Shown in pieces: positions 48,604-57,770 of a stretch of DNA of 64,000 nucleotides (position 1 is its first letter; each line of letters starts with the position of its first letter). A model generated the notes under the pieces. The model ran no database searches, was not told the DNA's origin, and saw only the letters and a program-made list of their open reading frames with translations. The stretch comes from Onstottus_B arcticum (GTDB taxonomy: Bacteria; Acidobacteriota; Blastocatellia; UBA7656): assembly GCA_038040485.1 (NCBI GenBank), contig JBBPIE010000017.1, positions 68,099-132,098 of the forward strand, given 5' to 3'. The translations under genes were made by a program, and so were the position numbers.

Positions 48604-50583
48604 ATGAAGCGAGAATACTACAAAGACTCAATCGCGGGTTTTCGAGCTGCCTCTTCTGATGAGATTCTTGGCAAACTCGTAAGAGGCAGCGCGTTCCCTG
48701 TCGAACAACCTCAACGCGACGCATGGTTGGAAGAAATGAAGATCCTCCGTCAGGTCCTTTCCAACCACAATGGTCAGATCTATTTCGAGTACGCAATCCC
48801 GCGCATGGGTAAACGCATCGATGTCGTTCTTCTTATTGGCCCGGTAATCTTTGTTCTGGAATTCAAGGTTGGGGAAAGAGAGTTCACATTGTCCGCGCTC
48901 GATCAGGTATGTGACTACGCGCTCGACTTGAAGAACTTTCACGAATCCAGCCGCGATTATCTTATTGCGCCGGTTCTCATCGCCACTGGTGCACGACAGG
49001 CCGCCCCAATCGTTAGCTCAACAACGCAAAACGACATGCTGCTCTCCCCGATCAAATGCAACGTCGATTTGTTGAGGAAGGTGATAGAAGAGGTTCTCTT
49101 CTTCGCTGAGAGTGAGGCAGAGATTGACGCCGAAGCATGGGAGCGCGGCCGATATTGCCCAACGCCAACAATCATCGAGGCAGCCCTCGCCCTCTACAAA
49201 GGCCATTCAGTCACGGACATCTCGCGCAACGACGCGACAGCAATCAATCTGGGCCTTACTTCAGACGCGATTTCCGACATCATCCGTGCGTCGAAGGAAG
49301 GCGCTTTCAAATCGATCTGCTTCGTGACCGGAGTGCCCGGAGCCGGCAAAACGTTGGTAGGTCTAAACACCGCAACAAAACATCACGACAAGTCAGATGG
49401 TCTTTACAGCGTTTTTCTTTCGGGTAACGCCCCGCTTGTGGCGATCCTCCGCGAGGCGCTGGCACGTGACAATGTTCAAAGCGAGAAAGAGCAGGGGCGA
49501 AAGATAAGGAAAGGCGAGGCCCGCAGCAAAGTTAGCGCGTTTATTCAAAACATTCACCACTTCCGCGATGAGTGTCTCATCGACCTAGACCGGCCACCGA
49601 TTGAACACGTTGCGCTGTTTGACGAGGCGCAGCGCGCCTGGAACCAGGCGCAGACAGCTGCCTTCATGCTTCGTAAGAAAAACACTCCTAACTTTAACCA
49701 GTCTGAACCAGAGTTTCTGATCTCCTGTCTCGATCGCCACTTGGACTGGGCGGTGATTGTGTGCCTGGTGGGTGGTGGGCAGGAAATCAATACGGGAGAG
49801 GCTGGCATCAGTGAATGGGTTGGGTCTTTGAATCGGTCGTTTCCGGATTGGCGCATATACATCTCGTCTCGGCTTACCGACAGCGAGTATGGTGCTGGAC
49901 AGGTTTTGAAGGACCTAAGCCGGCGTTCGCATGTAACTATCAATGATGCCCTGCATCTCTCGGTATCGATGCGTTCCTTCCGAGCTGAGAATGTGTCGCA
50001 GTTGGTGAAACAGCTACTGGACCTGGATGCGCGGAGCGCCCGACACACTCTAGAAAGTCTCAGAAAGAAGTATCCGATTGTGATCACGCGCGATCTCTCG
50101 AAGGCAAAGCAATGGTTAAAGAGCCAGGCACGTGGCTCAGAGCGTTACGGGATCGTCGTTTCATCACAAGCGGAACGCCTCAAACCGCACGCGATCGATG
50201 TGAAGTCTCCGATGGACCCGATCCATTGGTTTCTCGATGGAAAGCAAGATGTGCGGTCCTCATACTACCTTGAAGACGTGGCCACCGAATTTGATGTGCA
50301 AGGGCTTGAGCTTGATTGGGCCTGCGTCACCTGGGATGCGGACTTCCGACACGATCAGGAAGGTTGGCAACACTGGTCCTTCACCGGCGACCGCTGGAAT
50401 CACATCCGAAAGGCCGAACGACAAATCTACCTTAAGAACGCATATCGAGTTCTCTTAACCCGCGCCAGGCAAGGAATGGTGATAGTCGTCCCTCCTGGTG
50501 ACTCCGATGATCCAACGCGCAACCCTGACTTTTACGATCCTACCTTTGACTATTTGAACGAGATCGGGTTCAGCAATATCTAG
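48604..50583 (+). CDS. Nuclease-DUF2075 helicase fusion (SF1-type ATPase)
   Basis: 660 residues from ATG 48604 (an upstream GTG is in frame but lacks a site). The N-terminal ~110 residues hold a PD-(D/E)xK-type nuclease core: Asp73, Glu86, Lys88 (RIDVVLLIGPVIFVLEFK). Residues ~230-640 are a DUF2075 helicase-like ATPase: Walker A at 243-250 (GVPGAGKT), DEAQ box 340-343 and C-terminal AYRVLLTRARQGMVI. Such fusions occur in defence islands. Nearby UPF0175/DUF3368 remnants support this context, but the role is inferred. Confidence 0.88.
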   Translation: MKREYYKDSIAGFRAASSDEILGKLVRGSAFPVEQPQRDAWLEEMKILRQVLSNHNGQIYFEYAIPRMGKRIDVVLLIGPVIFVLEFKVGEREFTLSALDQVCDYALDLKNFHESSRDYLIAPVLIATGARQAAPIVSSTTQNDMLLSPIKCNVDLLRKVIEEVLFFAESEAEIDAEAWERGRYCPTPTIIEAALALYKGHSVTDISRNDATAINLGLTSDAISDIIRASKEGAFKSICFVTGVPGAGKTLVGLNTATKHHDKSDGLYSVFLSGNAPLVAILREALARDNVQSEKEQGRKIRKGEARSKVSAFIQNIHHFRDECLIDLDRPPIEHVALFDEAQRAWNQAQTAAFMLRKKNTPNFNQSEPEFLISCLDRHLDWAVIVCLVGGGQEINTGEAGISEWVGSLNRSFPDWRIYISSRLTDSEYGAGQVLKDLSRRSHVTINDALHLSVSMRSFRAENVSQLVKQLLDLDARSARHTLESLRKKYPIVITRDLSKAKQWLKSQARGSERYGIVVSSQAERLKPHAIDVKSPMDPIHWFLDGKQDVRSSYYLEDVATEFDVQGLELDWACVTWDADFRHDQEGWQHWSFTGDRWNHIRKAERQIYLKNAYRVLLTRARQGMVIVVPPGDSDDPTRNPDFYDPTFDYLNEIGFSNI

Positions 50584-50695
50584 GATCAATTTGGAAAGAA
50601 GCTGCGGAGGCGACGCGAGATCTTCCAAAGTTCAGCACGGCATGTTGATCAACCAGCGCTACGGCCTTACACTTGGGCCAACTAAGGAGCAGCTA

Positions 50696-50950
50696 ATGGG
50701 CGTGACCCTGACCATTCCAGAATCTATCTTCGAGCGAAGCGGCGGCGAAATCGCCCGCGAGCTGCTGGAGACAGCCGTGCTCGAAGCTTTTCGCGCTAAC
50801 GCCATTAGCCTCGGCCGGCTGGCAGAGATACTGGATTTGACCATCGACGAAGCGAACGGATTTCTCAAGACTCGCAACGTGCATTCTAGAATGGACGCCG
50901 CTGATATTGAGGAAGGCCGAGCGACGTTAGTATCTGTTATCGGCCAATGA
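50696..50950 (+). CDS. UPF0175 family antitoxin-like protein
   Basis: 84 residues from ATG 50696, with AAGGAG upstream. The UPF0175 pattern is clear: LETAVLEAFRANAISLGRLA, then EILDLTIDEANGFL. This is a helix-turn-helix-like antitoxin usually paired with a DUF3368 (PIN-like) toxin. The toxin frame overlaps its end by four bases, but is truncated. Confidence 0.85.
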   Translation: MGVTLTIPESIFERSGGEIARELLETAVLEAFRANAISLGRLAEILDLTIDEANGFLKTRNVHSRMDAADIEEGRATLVSVIGQ

Positions 50951-51057
50951 TCATCATCGCCGATACAACCCCGCTCAATTACCTCGTGCTAATCGGTGAA
51001 GTCGAAGTCCTTAAAGAATTGTTTGGGAGCATCATCATCCCCCAAGCGGTGTTCACT
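50947..51057 (+). pseudogene. Truncated DUF3368 toxin remnant
   Basis: It starts at ATG 50947 (overlapping the antitoxin stop) and gives the typical DUF3368 start IADTTPLNYLVLIGEVEVL, ending IIPQAVF. After ~37 codons the matching sequence stops and reads into the 3' part of the MFS transporter gene (stop at 51062-51064) in unrelated frame. The normal protein is ~150 residues, so the PIN-like catalytic part is lost. Confidence 0.75.
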
Positions 51058-51061
51058 TGTT

Positions 51062-52504
51062 CTACGCCTCTCTCTTGTCGACGCTTGCTTCAGGTGCGAC
51101 GACGGGAGCCGGTCTCGCATACTGATCCAGCCCGAAGCCAAGTGAAATCGTCGCTAGAAGAATCGCCGAGGAGAAGTAGTACGGAGACGAGACTCCGATC
51201 GAATCAAATGCCCACCCAAAAAACAACGGCGCGATGATGCGAGCTACTCCGCCATACGTCTGTTGCATTCCCATGTACAAGCCGCGTTCTCTTTGCTCGA
51301 TGACTCGTGACAGTAGTGCCGTCACACACGGGAACGTAAACGCCGTGCCTAGCGGAATCAGCGCTACGGCGAACGCCAGCATCCACAGGTTCTGAGACAA
51401 AGGCATCCCGACTACGCCCGCGGCCAACAGCACTATGCCCAAGCGCGAGAGATTCGCTTCGCCGAGCCAGTCGACCGCGCGTCCTAAAATCAGCACGCGG
51501 GTGAAAACCGAGATTGAGCCGATGTACATGAAGAAATAACCGATCGTCTGTTCGGTCACTTGAAACCGCGCGTTCAGAAATAACGCGAGCACCGAAAAGC
51601 TTCCCTGGTAAGCGCCGATCGTAATGGCATAGATCAAGATGAGGCGCGACGAGGGCTCGCGCGAATGCGAGATCACTCGCCAGATCGCCTGACGCGCGGT
51701 AGGGCGTACGTAGCCTTCCTGCGGCGGCTCGCTTGAATCACGAGATTCAGCGAGATAGCGCGCTACGAAGATCATGTTCAGCACGCAGAGCCCGGCTGCC
51801 ATGATCCCCGGCATTGCACGGCCTACTTGCAACGTGCCCGTTCCCGGCATCAGGTCGTGCTTGCCTATCCAAAGGGCGAAGGACCCGAGCACAGGCCCCA
51901 GCGCTACACCAAGATTGGTAGTCGCCGAGAGCCACCCGAGCGCCCGCGCGCGATCCTTCGGGTCAGTCGAGTCGGCTACGTAAGCCTGAATCACGCCTAC
52001 CGTGCCGCCGCCCGCGCCTTGCACCATGCGCGACAGGAACAATAGGAGCAGCGAGTGCGCAAAGCCGAAAATCAGATACGCGATTGCTGATGCGCCCAAC
52101 GCGATCAGCAGCACGGGCCGGCGCCCTACTCGATCAGAAAACCGGCCCCACATCGGAGCGCTCAGCAGTTGCGCGAGAGTGAACGAGGCGACGATGCATC
52201 CGGAGATGGTCCCGATTCCGAGGTGCAATCCGAAAATGTCGATGCCCGGCCCGCCGAGTTCCTTTATGTAAAACGGCAGGAGCGGAATGATCATCAGCAG
52301 CCCGACCATGTCTACGAAAGCCGTGGCCATCAGCGTGAACAGTCGGGCGGGGATCTTCCGGACTTCTTTCCACAGAACGTAGAGAAGTGCAATCGCGATC
52401 GCGCCGAGCAGCACGCGCACGACAGGCGATTGAAAGGATTGAGCGATGTTTTGCTGGAATAATGACAGGCTAACGAAAGCTTGCTTAGTTCCGTTTCGAA
52501 ACAT
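51062..52504 (-). CDS. MFS transporter (multidrug/tetracycline-type)
   Basis: 480 residues, about 12 membrane helices after an N-terminal extension. The MFS signature GRFSDRVGRRPVLL is in the loop between helices 2 and 3. LSRMVQGAGGGTVGVIQAYV and LGWLSATTNLGVALGPVLG are typical of TetA-like or Bmr-like exporters. The first start overlaps the serine hydrolase stop by 20 bases; a later start (e.g. the Met before ATAFVDM) is possible. Substrate unknown. Its end lies beside the truncated toxin. Confidence 0.88.
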   Translation of the reverse strand: MFRNGTKQAFVSLSLFQQNIAQSFQSPVVRVLLGAIAIALLYVLWKEVRKIPARLFTLMATAFVDMVGLLMIIPLLPFYIKELGGPGIDIFGLHLGIGTISGCIVASFTLAQLLSAPMWGRFSDRVGRRPVLLIALGASAIAYLIFGFAHSLLLLFLSRMVQGAGGGTVGVIQAYVADSTDPKDRARALGWLSATTNLGVALGPVLGSFALWIGKHDLMPGTGTLQVGRAMPGIMAAGLCVLNMIFVARYLAESRDSSEPPQEGYVRPTARQAIWRVISHSREPSSRLILIYAITIGAYQGSFSVLALFLNARFQVTEQTIGYFFMYIGSISVFTRVLILGRAVDWLGEANLSRLGIVLLAAGVVGMPLSQNLWMLAFAVALIPLGTAFTFPCVTALLSRVIEQRERGLYMGMQQTYGGVARIIAPLFFGWAFDSIGVSSPYYFSSAILLATISLGFGLDQYARPAPVVAPEASVDKREA

Positions 52505-54317
52505 ATTCCCCGGACGGATCGATTTGTTTGACCGCGGTTATCTTGCCGTTCTCTTCGACAAACTCAACGATCACGTCGGCAAACTCCTGCACCCGAAACT
52601 TGAGCCCTTTGTAAGGGATCAGCTTTTGTTCGGACGCGCCGGAAGAAACGATGAACAGTCCGCCGCCCGGTTTCGTCACCACTTGAAACTTGCCGCCGCT
52701 TGGAGTTTCGTAGGTGCCGGCAAGGCGCTGCGCCACTGCGGCATCGATGGCCGGAGCCCGCCGCGTGAACGTAGCTTCAGCCTCGTCCAGCGACATCGTA
52801 GCTCGGTCGATGTCGCCCTGCGGATTGGTTGAAAAATTCACCGACCACATGCCGTCCTGTTCGTCGTCAGGCGTATCAAAGCGATCGTAGTGAAAATGCT
52901 TCATCGGAAAACTGAACTTGTGAAACTCAAAGCGAAGCCCGCTGTCCTTCAACCCGATTTTCAAAGTACCGTAAGCCGGGTGCTCGTATTCACCCACATA
53001 GTCCTCGAGCGGATGAGAAGGCCTGGTGTTGGGCACGCGGCCGTAGCCGGCCTTGGTCCTTGCCTCGGTGCCCGCTTTCTTATTCTTCAATCTGATGGCG
53101 AGCAGCCTGTCGGTCCACGGCACCTGGTCCATCCCCAGCAAACGCTCGTACACGTTGTAGCTAATCGGATTGTAGAGAGGGGCGATGTGGTTGCCGATCA
53201 CAAACACGATCACGCCGATGCGCTCATTGGGCATGTATGAAACCTGAGAGTGAAAGCCGGGCAGGTCGCCGCCGTGGAAGGCGATAAGGCGCCCTCGGTA
53301 TGAAGCAGTCCAGCGGCCCATGCCGTAAGCCCGATTCAACATTTCCCACCATCCGCGCACCTCGCCGGCGCTGTTGGGCAGCGCGATCGCAGGCTCGAGC
53401 GTGGCTTGGAGCACCTTGGCCGGGAGTACCTGCTTGCCTGCGTACTTGCCGTTGTTCATCAGCGCAATCAGCCAGTGAGACATGTCCTCGATGTTGGAGA
53501 TGATCGCGCCGGCCGCCGCGAGTCCATCCGTGTCTTCGTAGTAAGGAATTTTGTAGAGTTCGGACGAGTCGCGCTTCTCGGTGAACGGCACTCCGTAGTC
53601 GGGTTGCTTGAGCATGTCCGCGATCGAGTAGCCGGTGCTGTTCATGTCCAGCGGCTTAAGTATCTTTTCACGGACGTACTCGGCCCAGGTCTTCCCGGAT
53701 TGCAACTCAATGCTGTAGCCGACGCCCGCATACATCATGTTGTTGTAAAGGAACAACTGGCGCGGTGGTTCTTTTGGCTCAAGATACTTCAAGCGCTGAA
53801 AGAGTTCTTTTGTAGAGTAGTCCGACTTGTACCAGATCGAATCGTGCCGCGTGATACCGGTGCGGTGAGCCAGCATGTCGCGCAACGTGACCGTGTTATT
53901 CAGAGCGTTGTCGTAAAACTCAATGGACGGAACCGATTCTCGAATTGGCCGATCCCAGGTGAGCTTTCCTTCTTCAACCAGAAATCCCGCGGCCACTGCC
54001 GTAAAGAGCTTGGTGTTGGAGGCGATCGGAAACATTGTGCGCGAGGTGATAGGCGACTTCTTCTCAACGTCGCGATAACCATAGCCCCTGGCAAAGACGA
54101 GCTTGTCATTGACGACTATGCCAACGCCGATGCCGGGAGCGTTCCAGTCCTTGAGCGTCTTCTCCATGAACGCGTCAAAGCCCTGAAGCTTCTGCGAAAC
54201 GTCGACGCCGTTCTCCTGGGCGTGAACAGGTATCGCGAGTGCGAAGGCGAGTACTCCAAGAGTGACTACGGCTTTGATCGAGAGCGCCAATCTTTTCCAG
54301 AGTTGTTGAGAAGACAT
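52485..54317 (-). CDS. Serine hydrolase, beta-lactamase/PBP class C type
   Basis: 610 residues from ATG 54317 (GGAGG upstream); an in-frame ATG 12 bases earlier is less likely. Signal peptide 1-34. Class C active site: Ser100-x-x-Lys103 (SNTK), Tyr191-x-Asn193 (YNN) and a HGG segment in place of KTG. The last ~180 residues are a DUF3471-type beta domain. Likely a periplasmic peptidase or esterase rather than a resistance enzyme. It overlaps the MFS gene, so they are probably co-transcribed. Confidence 0.9.
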   Translation of the reverse strand: MSSQQLWKRLALSIKAVVTLGVLAFALAIPVHAQENGVDVSQKLQGFDAFMEKTLKDWNAPGIGVGIVVNDKLVFARGYGYRDVEKKSPITSRTMFPIASNTKLFTAVAAGFLVEEGKLTWDRPIRESVPSIEFYDNALNNTVTLRDMLAHRTGITRHDSIWYKSDYSTKELFQRLKYLEPKEPPRQLFLYNNMMYAGVGYSIELQSGKTWAEYVREKILKPLDMNSTGYSIADMLKQPDYGVPFTEKRDSSELYKIPYYEDTDGLAAAGAIISNIEDMSHWLIALMNNGKYAGKQVLPAKVLQATLEPAIALPNSAGEVRGWWEMLNRAYGMGRWTASYRGRLIAFHGGDLPGFHSQVSYMPNERIGVIVFVIGNHIAPLYNPISYNVYERLLGMDQVPWTDRLLAIRLKNKKAGTEARTKAGYGRVPNTRPSHPLEDYVGEYEHPAYGTLKIGLKDSGLRFEFHKFSFPMKHFHYDRFDTPDDEQDGMWSVNFSTNPQGDIDRATMSLDEAEATFTRRAPAIDAAVAQRLAGTYETPSGGKFQVVTKPGGGLFIVSSGASEQKLIPYKGLKFRVQEFADVIVEFVEENGKITAVKQIDPSGEYVSKRN

Positions 54318-54428
54318 TACTACCTCCAAACCTCACAAACAGGATTAATGAGCGGTCAGGATGATAGTCGAAGAGCGGGCGGGCCGTCCAGGAATGGGTA
54401 CGAACCTGGACGGTCGCATCGGTCCAGC

Positions 54429-54842
54429 CTACGGCTCAGCTACCCCGCAGTTGACCATCCACGGTATGCCGAATCGATCGACAGCCATGCCGCAGAGGGT
54501 GGCCCAAAAAGTCTTCTGGAGCGGCATCGTCACCGTCCCGTTCTCCGTCAACGCCGTGAATATGCGTTCTGCCTCTGCCGGGTCGTCAATATTGATCGCT
54601 ATCGAAAAGCCTCCCGGTTTTTCATAACCATCAGCCGGCGAGTCACCACCCATCAGGGTCGTCTCTCCGACAATCAGGGTAGTGTGAATGATCTTATCGT
54701 GCATTTCTGATGGCACGTGCTCCGCCATTGGCGATTCACCCCATGTCATCATTGTTTGGATCTTCCCGCCAAGACACTGTTGATAGAACTTGAATGCTTC
54801 CTCGCATCGCCCATTGAAAGTAAGGATTGGATTCAATTGCAT
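54429..54842 (-). CDS. VOC/PhnB-like protein
   Basis: 137 residues from ATG 54842 (AGGAGAG upstream). PhnB-type VOC fold: FNGRCEEAFKFYQQCLGG, GETTLMGGD, AFTALTENG-like FTALTENGTV, and GIPWMVNC. Likely a small-molecule-binding or transferase-like protein of unknown activity. It lies 53 bases left of a long inverted repeat element. Confidence 0.9.
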   Translation of the reverse strand: MQLNPILTFNGRCEEAFKFYQQCLGGKIQTMMTWGESPMAEHVPSEMHDKIIHTTLIVGETTLMGGDSPADGYEKPGGFSIAINIDDPAEAERIFTALTENGTVTMPLQKTFWATLCGMAVDRFGIPWMVNCGVAEP

Positions 54843-54872
54843 GGTTCTCTCCTATGAAGAATGTTCGTAGTC

Positions 54873-54964
54873 CCGCCTTCAGGCGGAAGTAGCATAGACT
54901 TTAGTCTGTGTCCGTTGGAGATTTCTGCTCTCGGCGTTAGAGACACAGACTAAAGTCTATGCTA
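54873..54964. repeat. MITE-like long inverted repeat
   Basis: Two 23-base arms (54890-54912 and 54942-54964) are perfectly complementary, with a 29-base loop. A CCGCCT/AGGCGG hairpin sits just to the left (54873-54886). The right arm abuts the stop codon of the MoaD/ThiS-like gene. A small mobile palindromic element or attenuator-like hairpin. Confidence 0.85.
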
Positions 54965-55261
54965 CTAGCCGCCGGCAATCGCCCCCACGACCAGAAAAGG
55001 CTCCGCGCCAGTCGCGACCGCGTCGGGCAGCGGAGTGTCTGGTAGCTCATGCGACAGATCTTCCTCGCAGGCGAAGAACCTCAGAAAAGGTCGGCGTTTC
55101 CCGGTGACGTGATCGCGAATCGTCCCTCGCAGCATCGGGTACCGCGCCTCGAGTGCGTCGATGACCGAACGCTGCGTAACCTGCCCGTGAACTTCGAGCT
55201 GCACTTCGTCGTCGACCTTCGCCAGTGTTCGCAGATGATACGGGAGCGCGACTCGGATCAC
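54965..55261 (-). CDS. MoaD/ThiS family sulfur-carrier-like protein
   Basis: 98 residues, start GTG 55261. Ubiquitin-fold: RVALPYHLRTLAKVDDEVQL, QRSVIDALEARYPMLRG, PFLRFFACEEDL, ending Gly-Gly (VVGAIAGG), the C-terminus used for thiocarboxylate sulfur transfer. It may serve molybdopterin, thiamine or another pathway; no partner enzyme is nearby. A fragment duplicating its start precedes it. Confidence 0.85.
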   Translation of the reverse strand: MIRVALPYHLRTLAKVDDEVQLEVHGQVTQRSVIDALEARYPMLRGTIRDHVTGKRRPFLRFFACEEDLSHELPDTPLPDAVATGAEPFLVVGAIAGG

Positions 55262-55326
55262 GTCAGCACCTCGTCGTCGACCTTCGCAAGCGTTCGCAAA
55301 TGGTAAGCGAGCTCGACTCGGAACAC
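55258..55326 (-). pseudogene. Partial duplicate of the MoaD/ThiS start (22-codon frame)
   Basis: A GTG-started frame gives FRVELAYHLRTLAKVDDEVL, nearly the first 20 residues of the MoaD/ThiS-like protein. Its TGA stop overlaps the GTG start of that gene. It looks like a short tandem duplication that now may act as a coupled leader. Confidence 0.7.
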
Positions 55327-55334
55327 TTGAGCAC

Positions 55335-56522
55335 CTAGGGCAGCACCTGCACTTCTACAGACAGCACGGGCGGAAGATCTCGCACGATTGGAGCCCAGTT
55401 GTCTCCGGCGTCGGGCGATGCGTACACCTGCCCGCCCGTAGTGCCGAAATACACGCCGCACGGATCGAGCGAATCGACACTCATCGCGTCGCGCAGCACG
55501 TTGACGTAGCAGTCGCTCTGCGGCAGACCCTTGGTGAGCGCCTCCCACTCGTTTCCACCAGTGCGGCTGCGATACACGCGCAGCTTTCCATCCAGCGGAT
55601 AGTGCTCCGAGTCGCTCTTGATTGGGACGACGTAGATTGTTTCCGGCTCGTGGGCGTGAACGTCGATCGCGAACCCAAAGTCGGTCGGCAAGTTCCCGCT
55701 GATCTCGTGCCACGAGTCGCCGGCGTCATCGCTGCGCATGACGTCCCAATGCTTCTGCATGAACAGAACCCCCGGGCGGGCCGCGTGCATCGCAACGTGG
55801 TGAACACAGTGGCCGACCTCCGCCGTTGGGTCGGGGATGTGCAGCGAATGCAGTCCTTGGTTGATCGGTCGCCATGTCTTGCCTGCGTCGTCGGTTCGGA
55901 ACGCGCCCGCAGCGGAGATAGCGATGAAGATCCGGTTGGGGTCGCTCGGATCCAGAATGATCGTGTGCAGGCACATCCCACCGGCGCCTGGCGCCCAGTT
56001 GGGTCCCGAGCCGTGGCCGCGCAAACCGGCGAGCTCCTGCCACGTCTGGCCGCTGTCCGTCGAGCGGAACAAAGCGGCGTCCTCAACTCCGGCGTAGACA
56101 GTGTCGGGATCGGTTAGCGATGGTTCGAGATGCCAGACTCGCTTAAACTCCCACGGTCGCGGCGTGCCGTCGTAAAACTGATGCGTGCTAAGCGGCTTGC
56201 CGGTTTCAGCGGAAGAGTCGTAAACGAACTTGTTGCTCTCGCCCAGAGGCATGCCTTCCGGAGTAATGGTCGGTTCGCCTTGCGGTGTCCCGGGTTGGTG
56301 CCAGGTTTTGCCGCCGTCGTCCGAACGTTGAATGATCTGACCGAACCAACCGCTGCTCTGCGACGCATACAACCGATTCGGATCAGCCGGCGATCCTTTG
56401 AGGTGATAAAGCTCCCAGCCCGCGAAATGGGGACCGCTGACGTCCCATCGTTCGCGCTTGGCGTCCGAGGTCAGGACAAACGCGCCTTTGCGCGTGCCTA
56501 CCAGCAACCTTACTCCGCTCAT
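55335..56522 (-). CDS. BNR/Asp-box beta-propeller protein
   Basis: 395 residues from ATG 56522 (AAAGGA upstream), no signal peptide. Asp-box repeats (QRSDDGGKTWHQ, FRSTDSGQTWQE, FRTDDAGKTW, MRSDDAGDSW, VYRSRTGGNEW, VYASPDAGDNW) make a beta-propeller of the sortilin/exo-alpha-sialidase-like family. No catalytic residues identified. Likely a binding or scaffold propeller in the cytoplasm. Confidence 0.88.
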   Translation of the reverse strand: MSGVRLLVGTRKGAFVLTSDAKRERWDVSGPHFAGWELYHLKGSPADPNRLYASQSSGWFGQIIQRSDDGGKTWHQPGTPQGEPTITPEGMPLGESNKFVYDSSAETGKPLSTHQFYDGTPRPWEFKRVWHLEPSLTDPDTVYAGVEDAALFRSTDSGQTWQELAGLRGHGSGPNWAPGAGGMCLHTIILDPSDPNRIFIAISAAGAFRTDDAGKTWRPINQGLHSLHIPDPTAEVGHCVHHVAMHAARPGVLFMQKHWDVMRSDDAGDSWHEISGNLPTDFGFAIDVHAHEPETIYVVPIKSDSEHYPLDGKLRVYRSRTGGNEWEALTKGLPQSDCYVNVLRDAMSVDSLDPCGVYFGTTGGQVYASPDAGDNWAPIVRDLPPVLSVEVQVLP

Positions 56523-56557
56523 AGCTTGTTCCTTTCCTGGTTATTGAACCTTCAAAC

Positions 56558-57048
56558 TCACGCGCGCGCTGCGGCGTTCGAACTCTTTCCTTTGGTCACG
56601 AGCTTCTTGGTTGCAAACATGATCACGCACCCAACAAGCCAGCCAATCAGGGGCCCGATCATCATTCCCCCTATCACATGGCCCAGCACATGAAGCCAGG
56701 TCTTGCCGTCGTTGCCGAAGAAGTTCTCCGGTATGCTGTAGATGTTGTCATACCAGTTAAGATCGCCAGGATTATTGCTGGAATGATTACGATCTGCGCC
56801 GCGATACCCTGGAGTACGCAGATCGGGAGTAGCTGTTTATAGCTGCCGAAGCCGCTTGTGTGGACGCGGATCGCGTAGTACAAGACTCCGATCCAAATCA
56901 CCGCCGTGATGCTCAGCCACCTGGCCGTCGAATTCGCCACGCCGCCTAGAGACAGCGCGAGCCGGACGATCCCGACGACGAGAATCAAAATGAGAAACGG
57001 TTTGCAGAATGCAACATACTCAGACAGCCGCTTGCCAAAGATAAACAT
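56558..57048 (-). pseudogene. Membrane protein gene interrupted by a frameshift
   Basis: The frame starting at ATG 57048 encodes helices (LILVVGIVRLALSLGGVA, LQGIAAQIVIIPAIILAIL), but then reads poor sequence. Another frame continues from about 56780 to a stop at 56558 with NWYDNIYSIPENFFGNDG, IGGMMIGPLIGWLVGCVIMF and a basic tail. Combined, this is a plausible ~160-residue protein with four or five helices. The switch is near 56755-56785. Either a sequencing/assembly error or a real mutation. Function unknown. Confidence 0.75.
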
Positions 57049-57096
57049 GAGGGTCCCCTGTTCGATAGAGTGTCAGATTCCAAAACACGATGGACG

Positions 57097-57726
57097 TTAA
57101 CGCTTCGCCAAAACCTCTGCAAGCTTATCAAGGCATTCGCTCAAGCCGGTTTCGGACATGTCCCGCATCTGGCCTACGGTCCAGCCATACTCCGTCGCGG
57201 TCAGTTCGGTCTTGTCGCCGACGCGCTTGAAAGCCAAAGCGCTGGGTATTTCCTGCGGGAAGTCCGGAGGCATCCCCATCGTGGTTGGATCAATTCGGTT
57301 GCCGTCTTTGTCGGCCAGACCCTGGGTGAACTCGATGAGCTTAAGATGCACGATCTTCTTGTATACGCCTGCGGTGTAAAAGTCCTGGCCACCTTGAAAA
57401 TCCTTCGGCGCGCGCATGTGAAATAAGAATTTGCCGCCCTCACGAAAATCTATCTTGCACGAAGGCGAAGTAAACCGCGTCGGACCCCACCAACGCATCA
57501 CGTACTCGGGATCGGTCCAGGCTTTCCATACCTGCTCGATCGGCGCGTCGAACACACGAGTGAGAACGAGATCGCGTTTTTCGACGATGGCAGTGGCGTC
57601 AGTAGTAAAGTTTCTCGTCACGGCCGGCCCTCCACTTTCCGCCCTGATAGCCTGAGTGCCCGCGACAAGCAACAAAGCGATGAGCACGGTGAGCGCGGCG
57701 ACCGCGCTATTGTTTGTTGTCTTCAT
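57097..57726 (-). CDS. SRPBCC/AHSA1-type protein with signal peptide
   Basis: 209 residues from ATG 57726, with AAGGAG six to eight bases upstream; an earlier in-frame start overlaps the neighbouring gene. Signal peptide 1-30 (VLIALLLVAGTQAIRAES). START-like fold: RVFDAPIEQVWKAWTDPEYV, MRWWGP, GGKFLFHMRAP, and a C-terminal helix (DMSETGLSECLDKLAEVL). It would bind a hydrophobic ligand, here in the envelope. Part of the DUF1801/DoxX/VOC run. Confidence 0.88.
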   Translation of the reverse strand: MKTTNNSAVAALTVLIALLLVAGTQAIRAESGGPAVTRNFTTDATAIVEKRDLVLTRVFDAPIEQVWKAWTDPEYVMRWWGPTRFTSPSCKIDFREGGKFLFHMRAPKDFQGGQDFYTAGVYKKIVHLKLIEFTQGLADKDGNRIDPTTMGMPPDFPQEIPSALAFKRVGDKTELTATEYGWTVGQMRDMSETGLSECLDKLAEVLAKR

Positions 57727-57770
57727 TTCTTCATCTCCTTTTGCTTGTTCGAGCTCCAACTGTGGAGTCG

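Noticed and set aside
53406..54710. Forward frame of 434 codons over the serine hydrolase and VOC genes
   Set aside because: Spans two reverse-strand genes with intact motifs; the forward translation has no recognisable domain.
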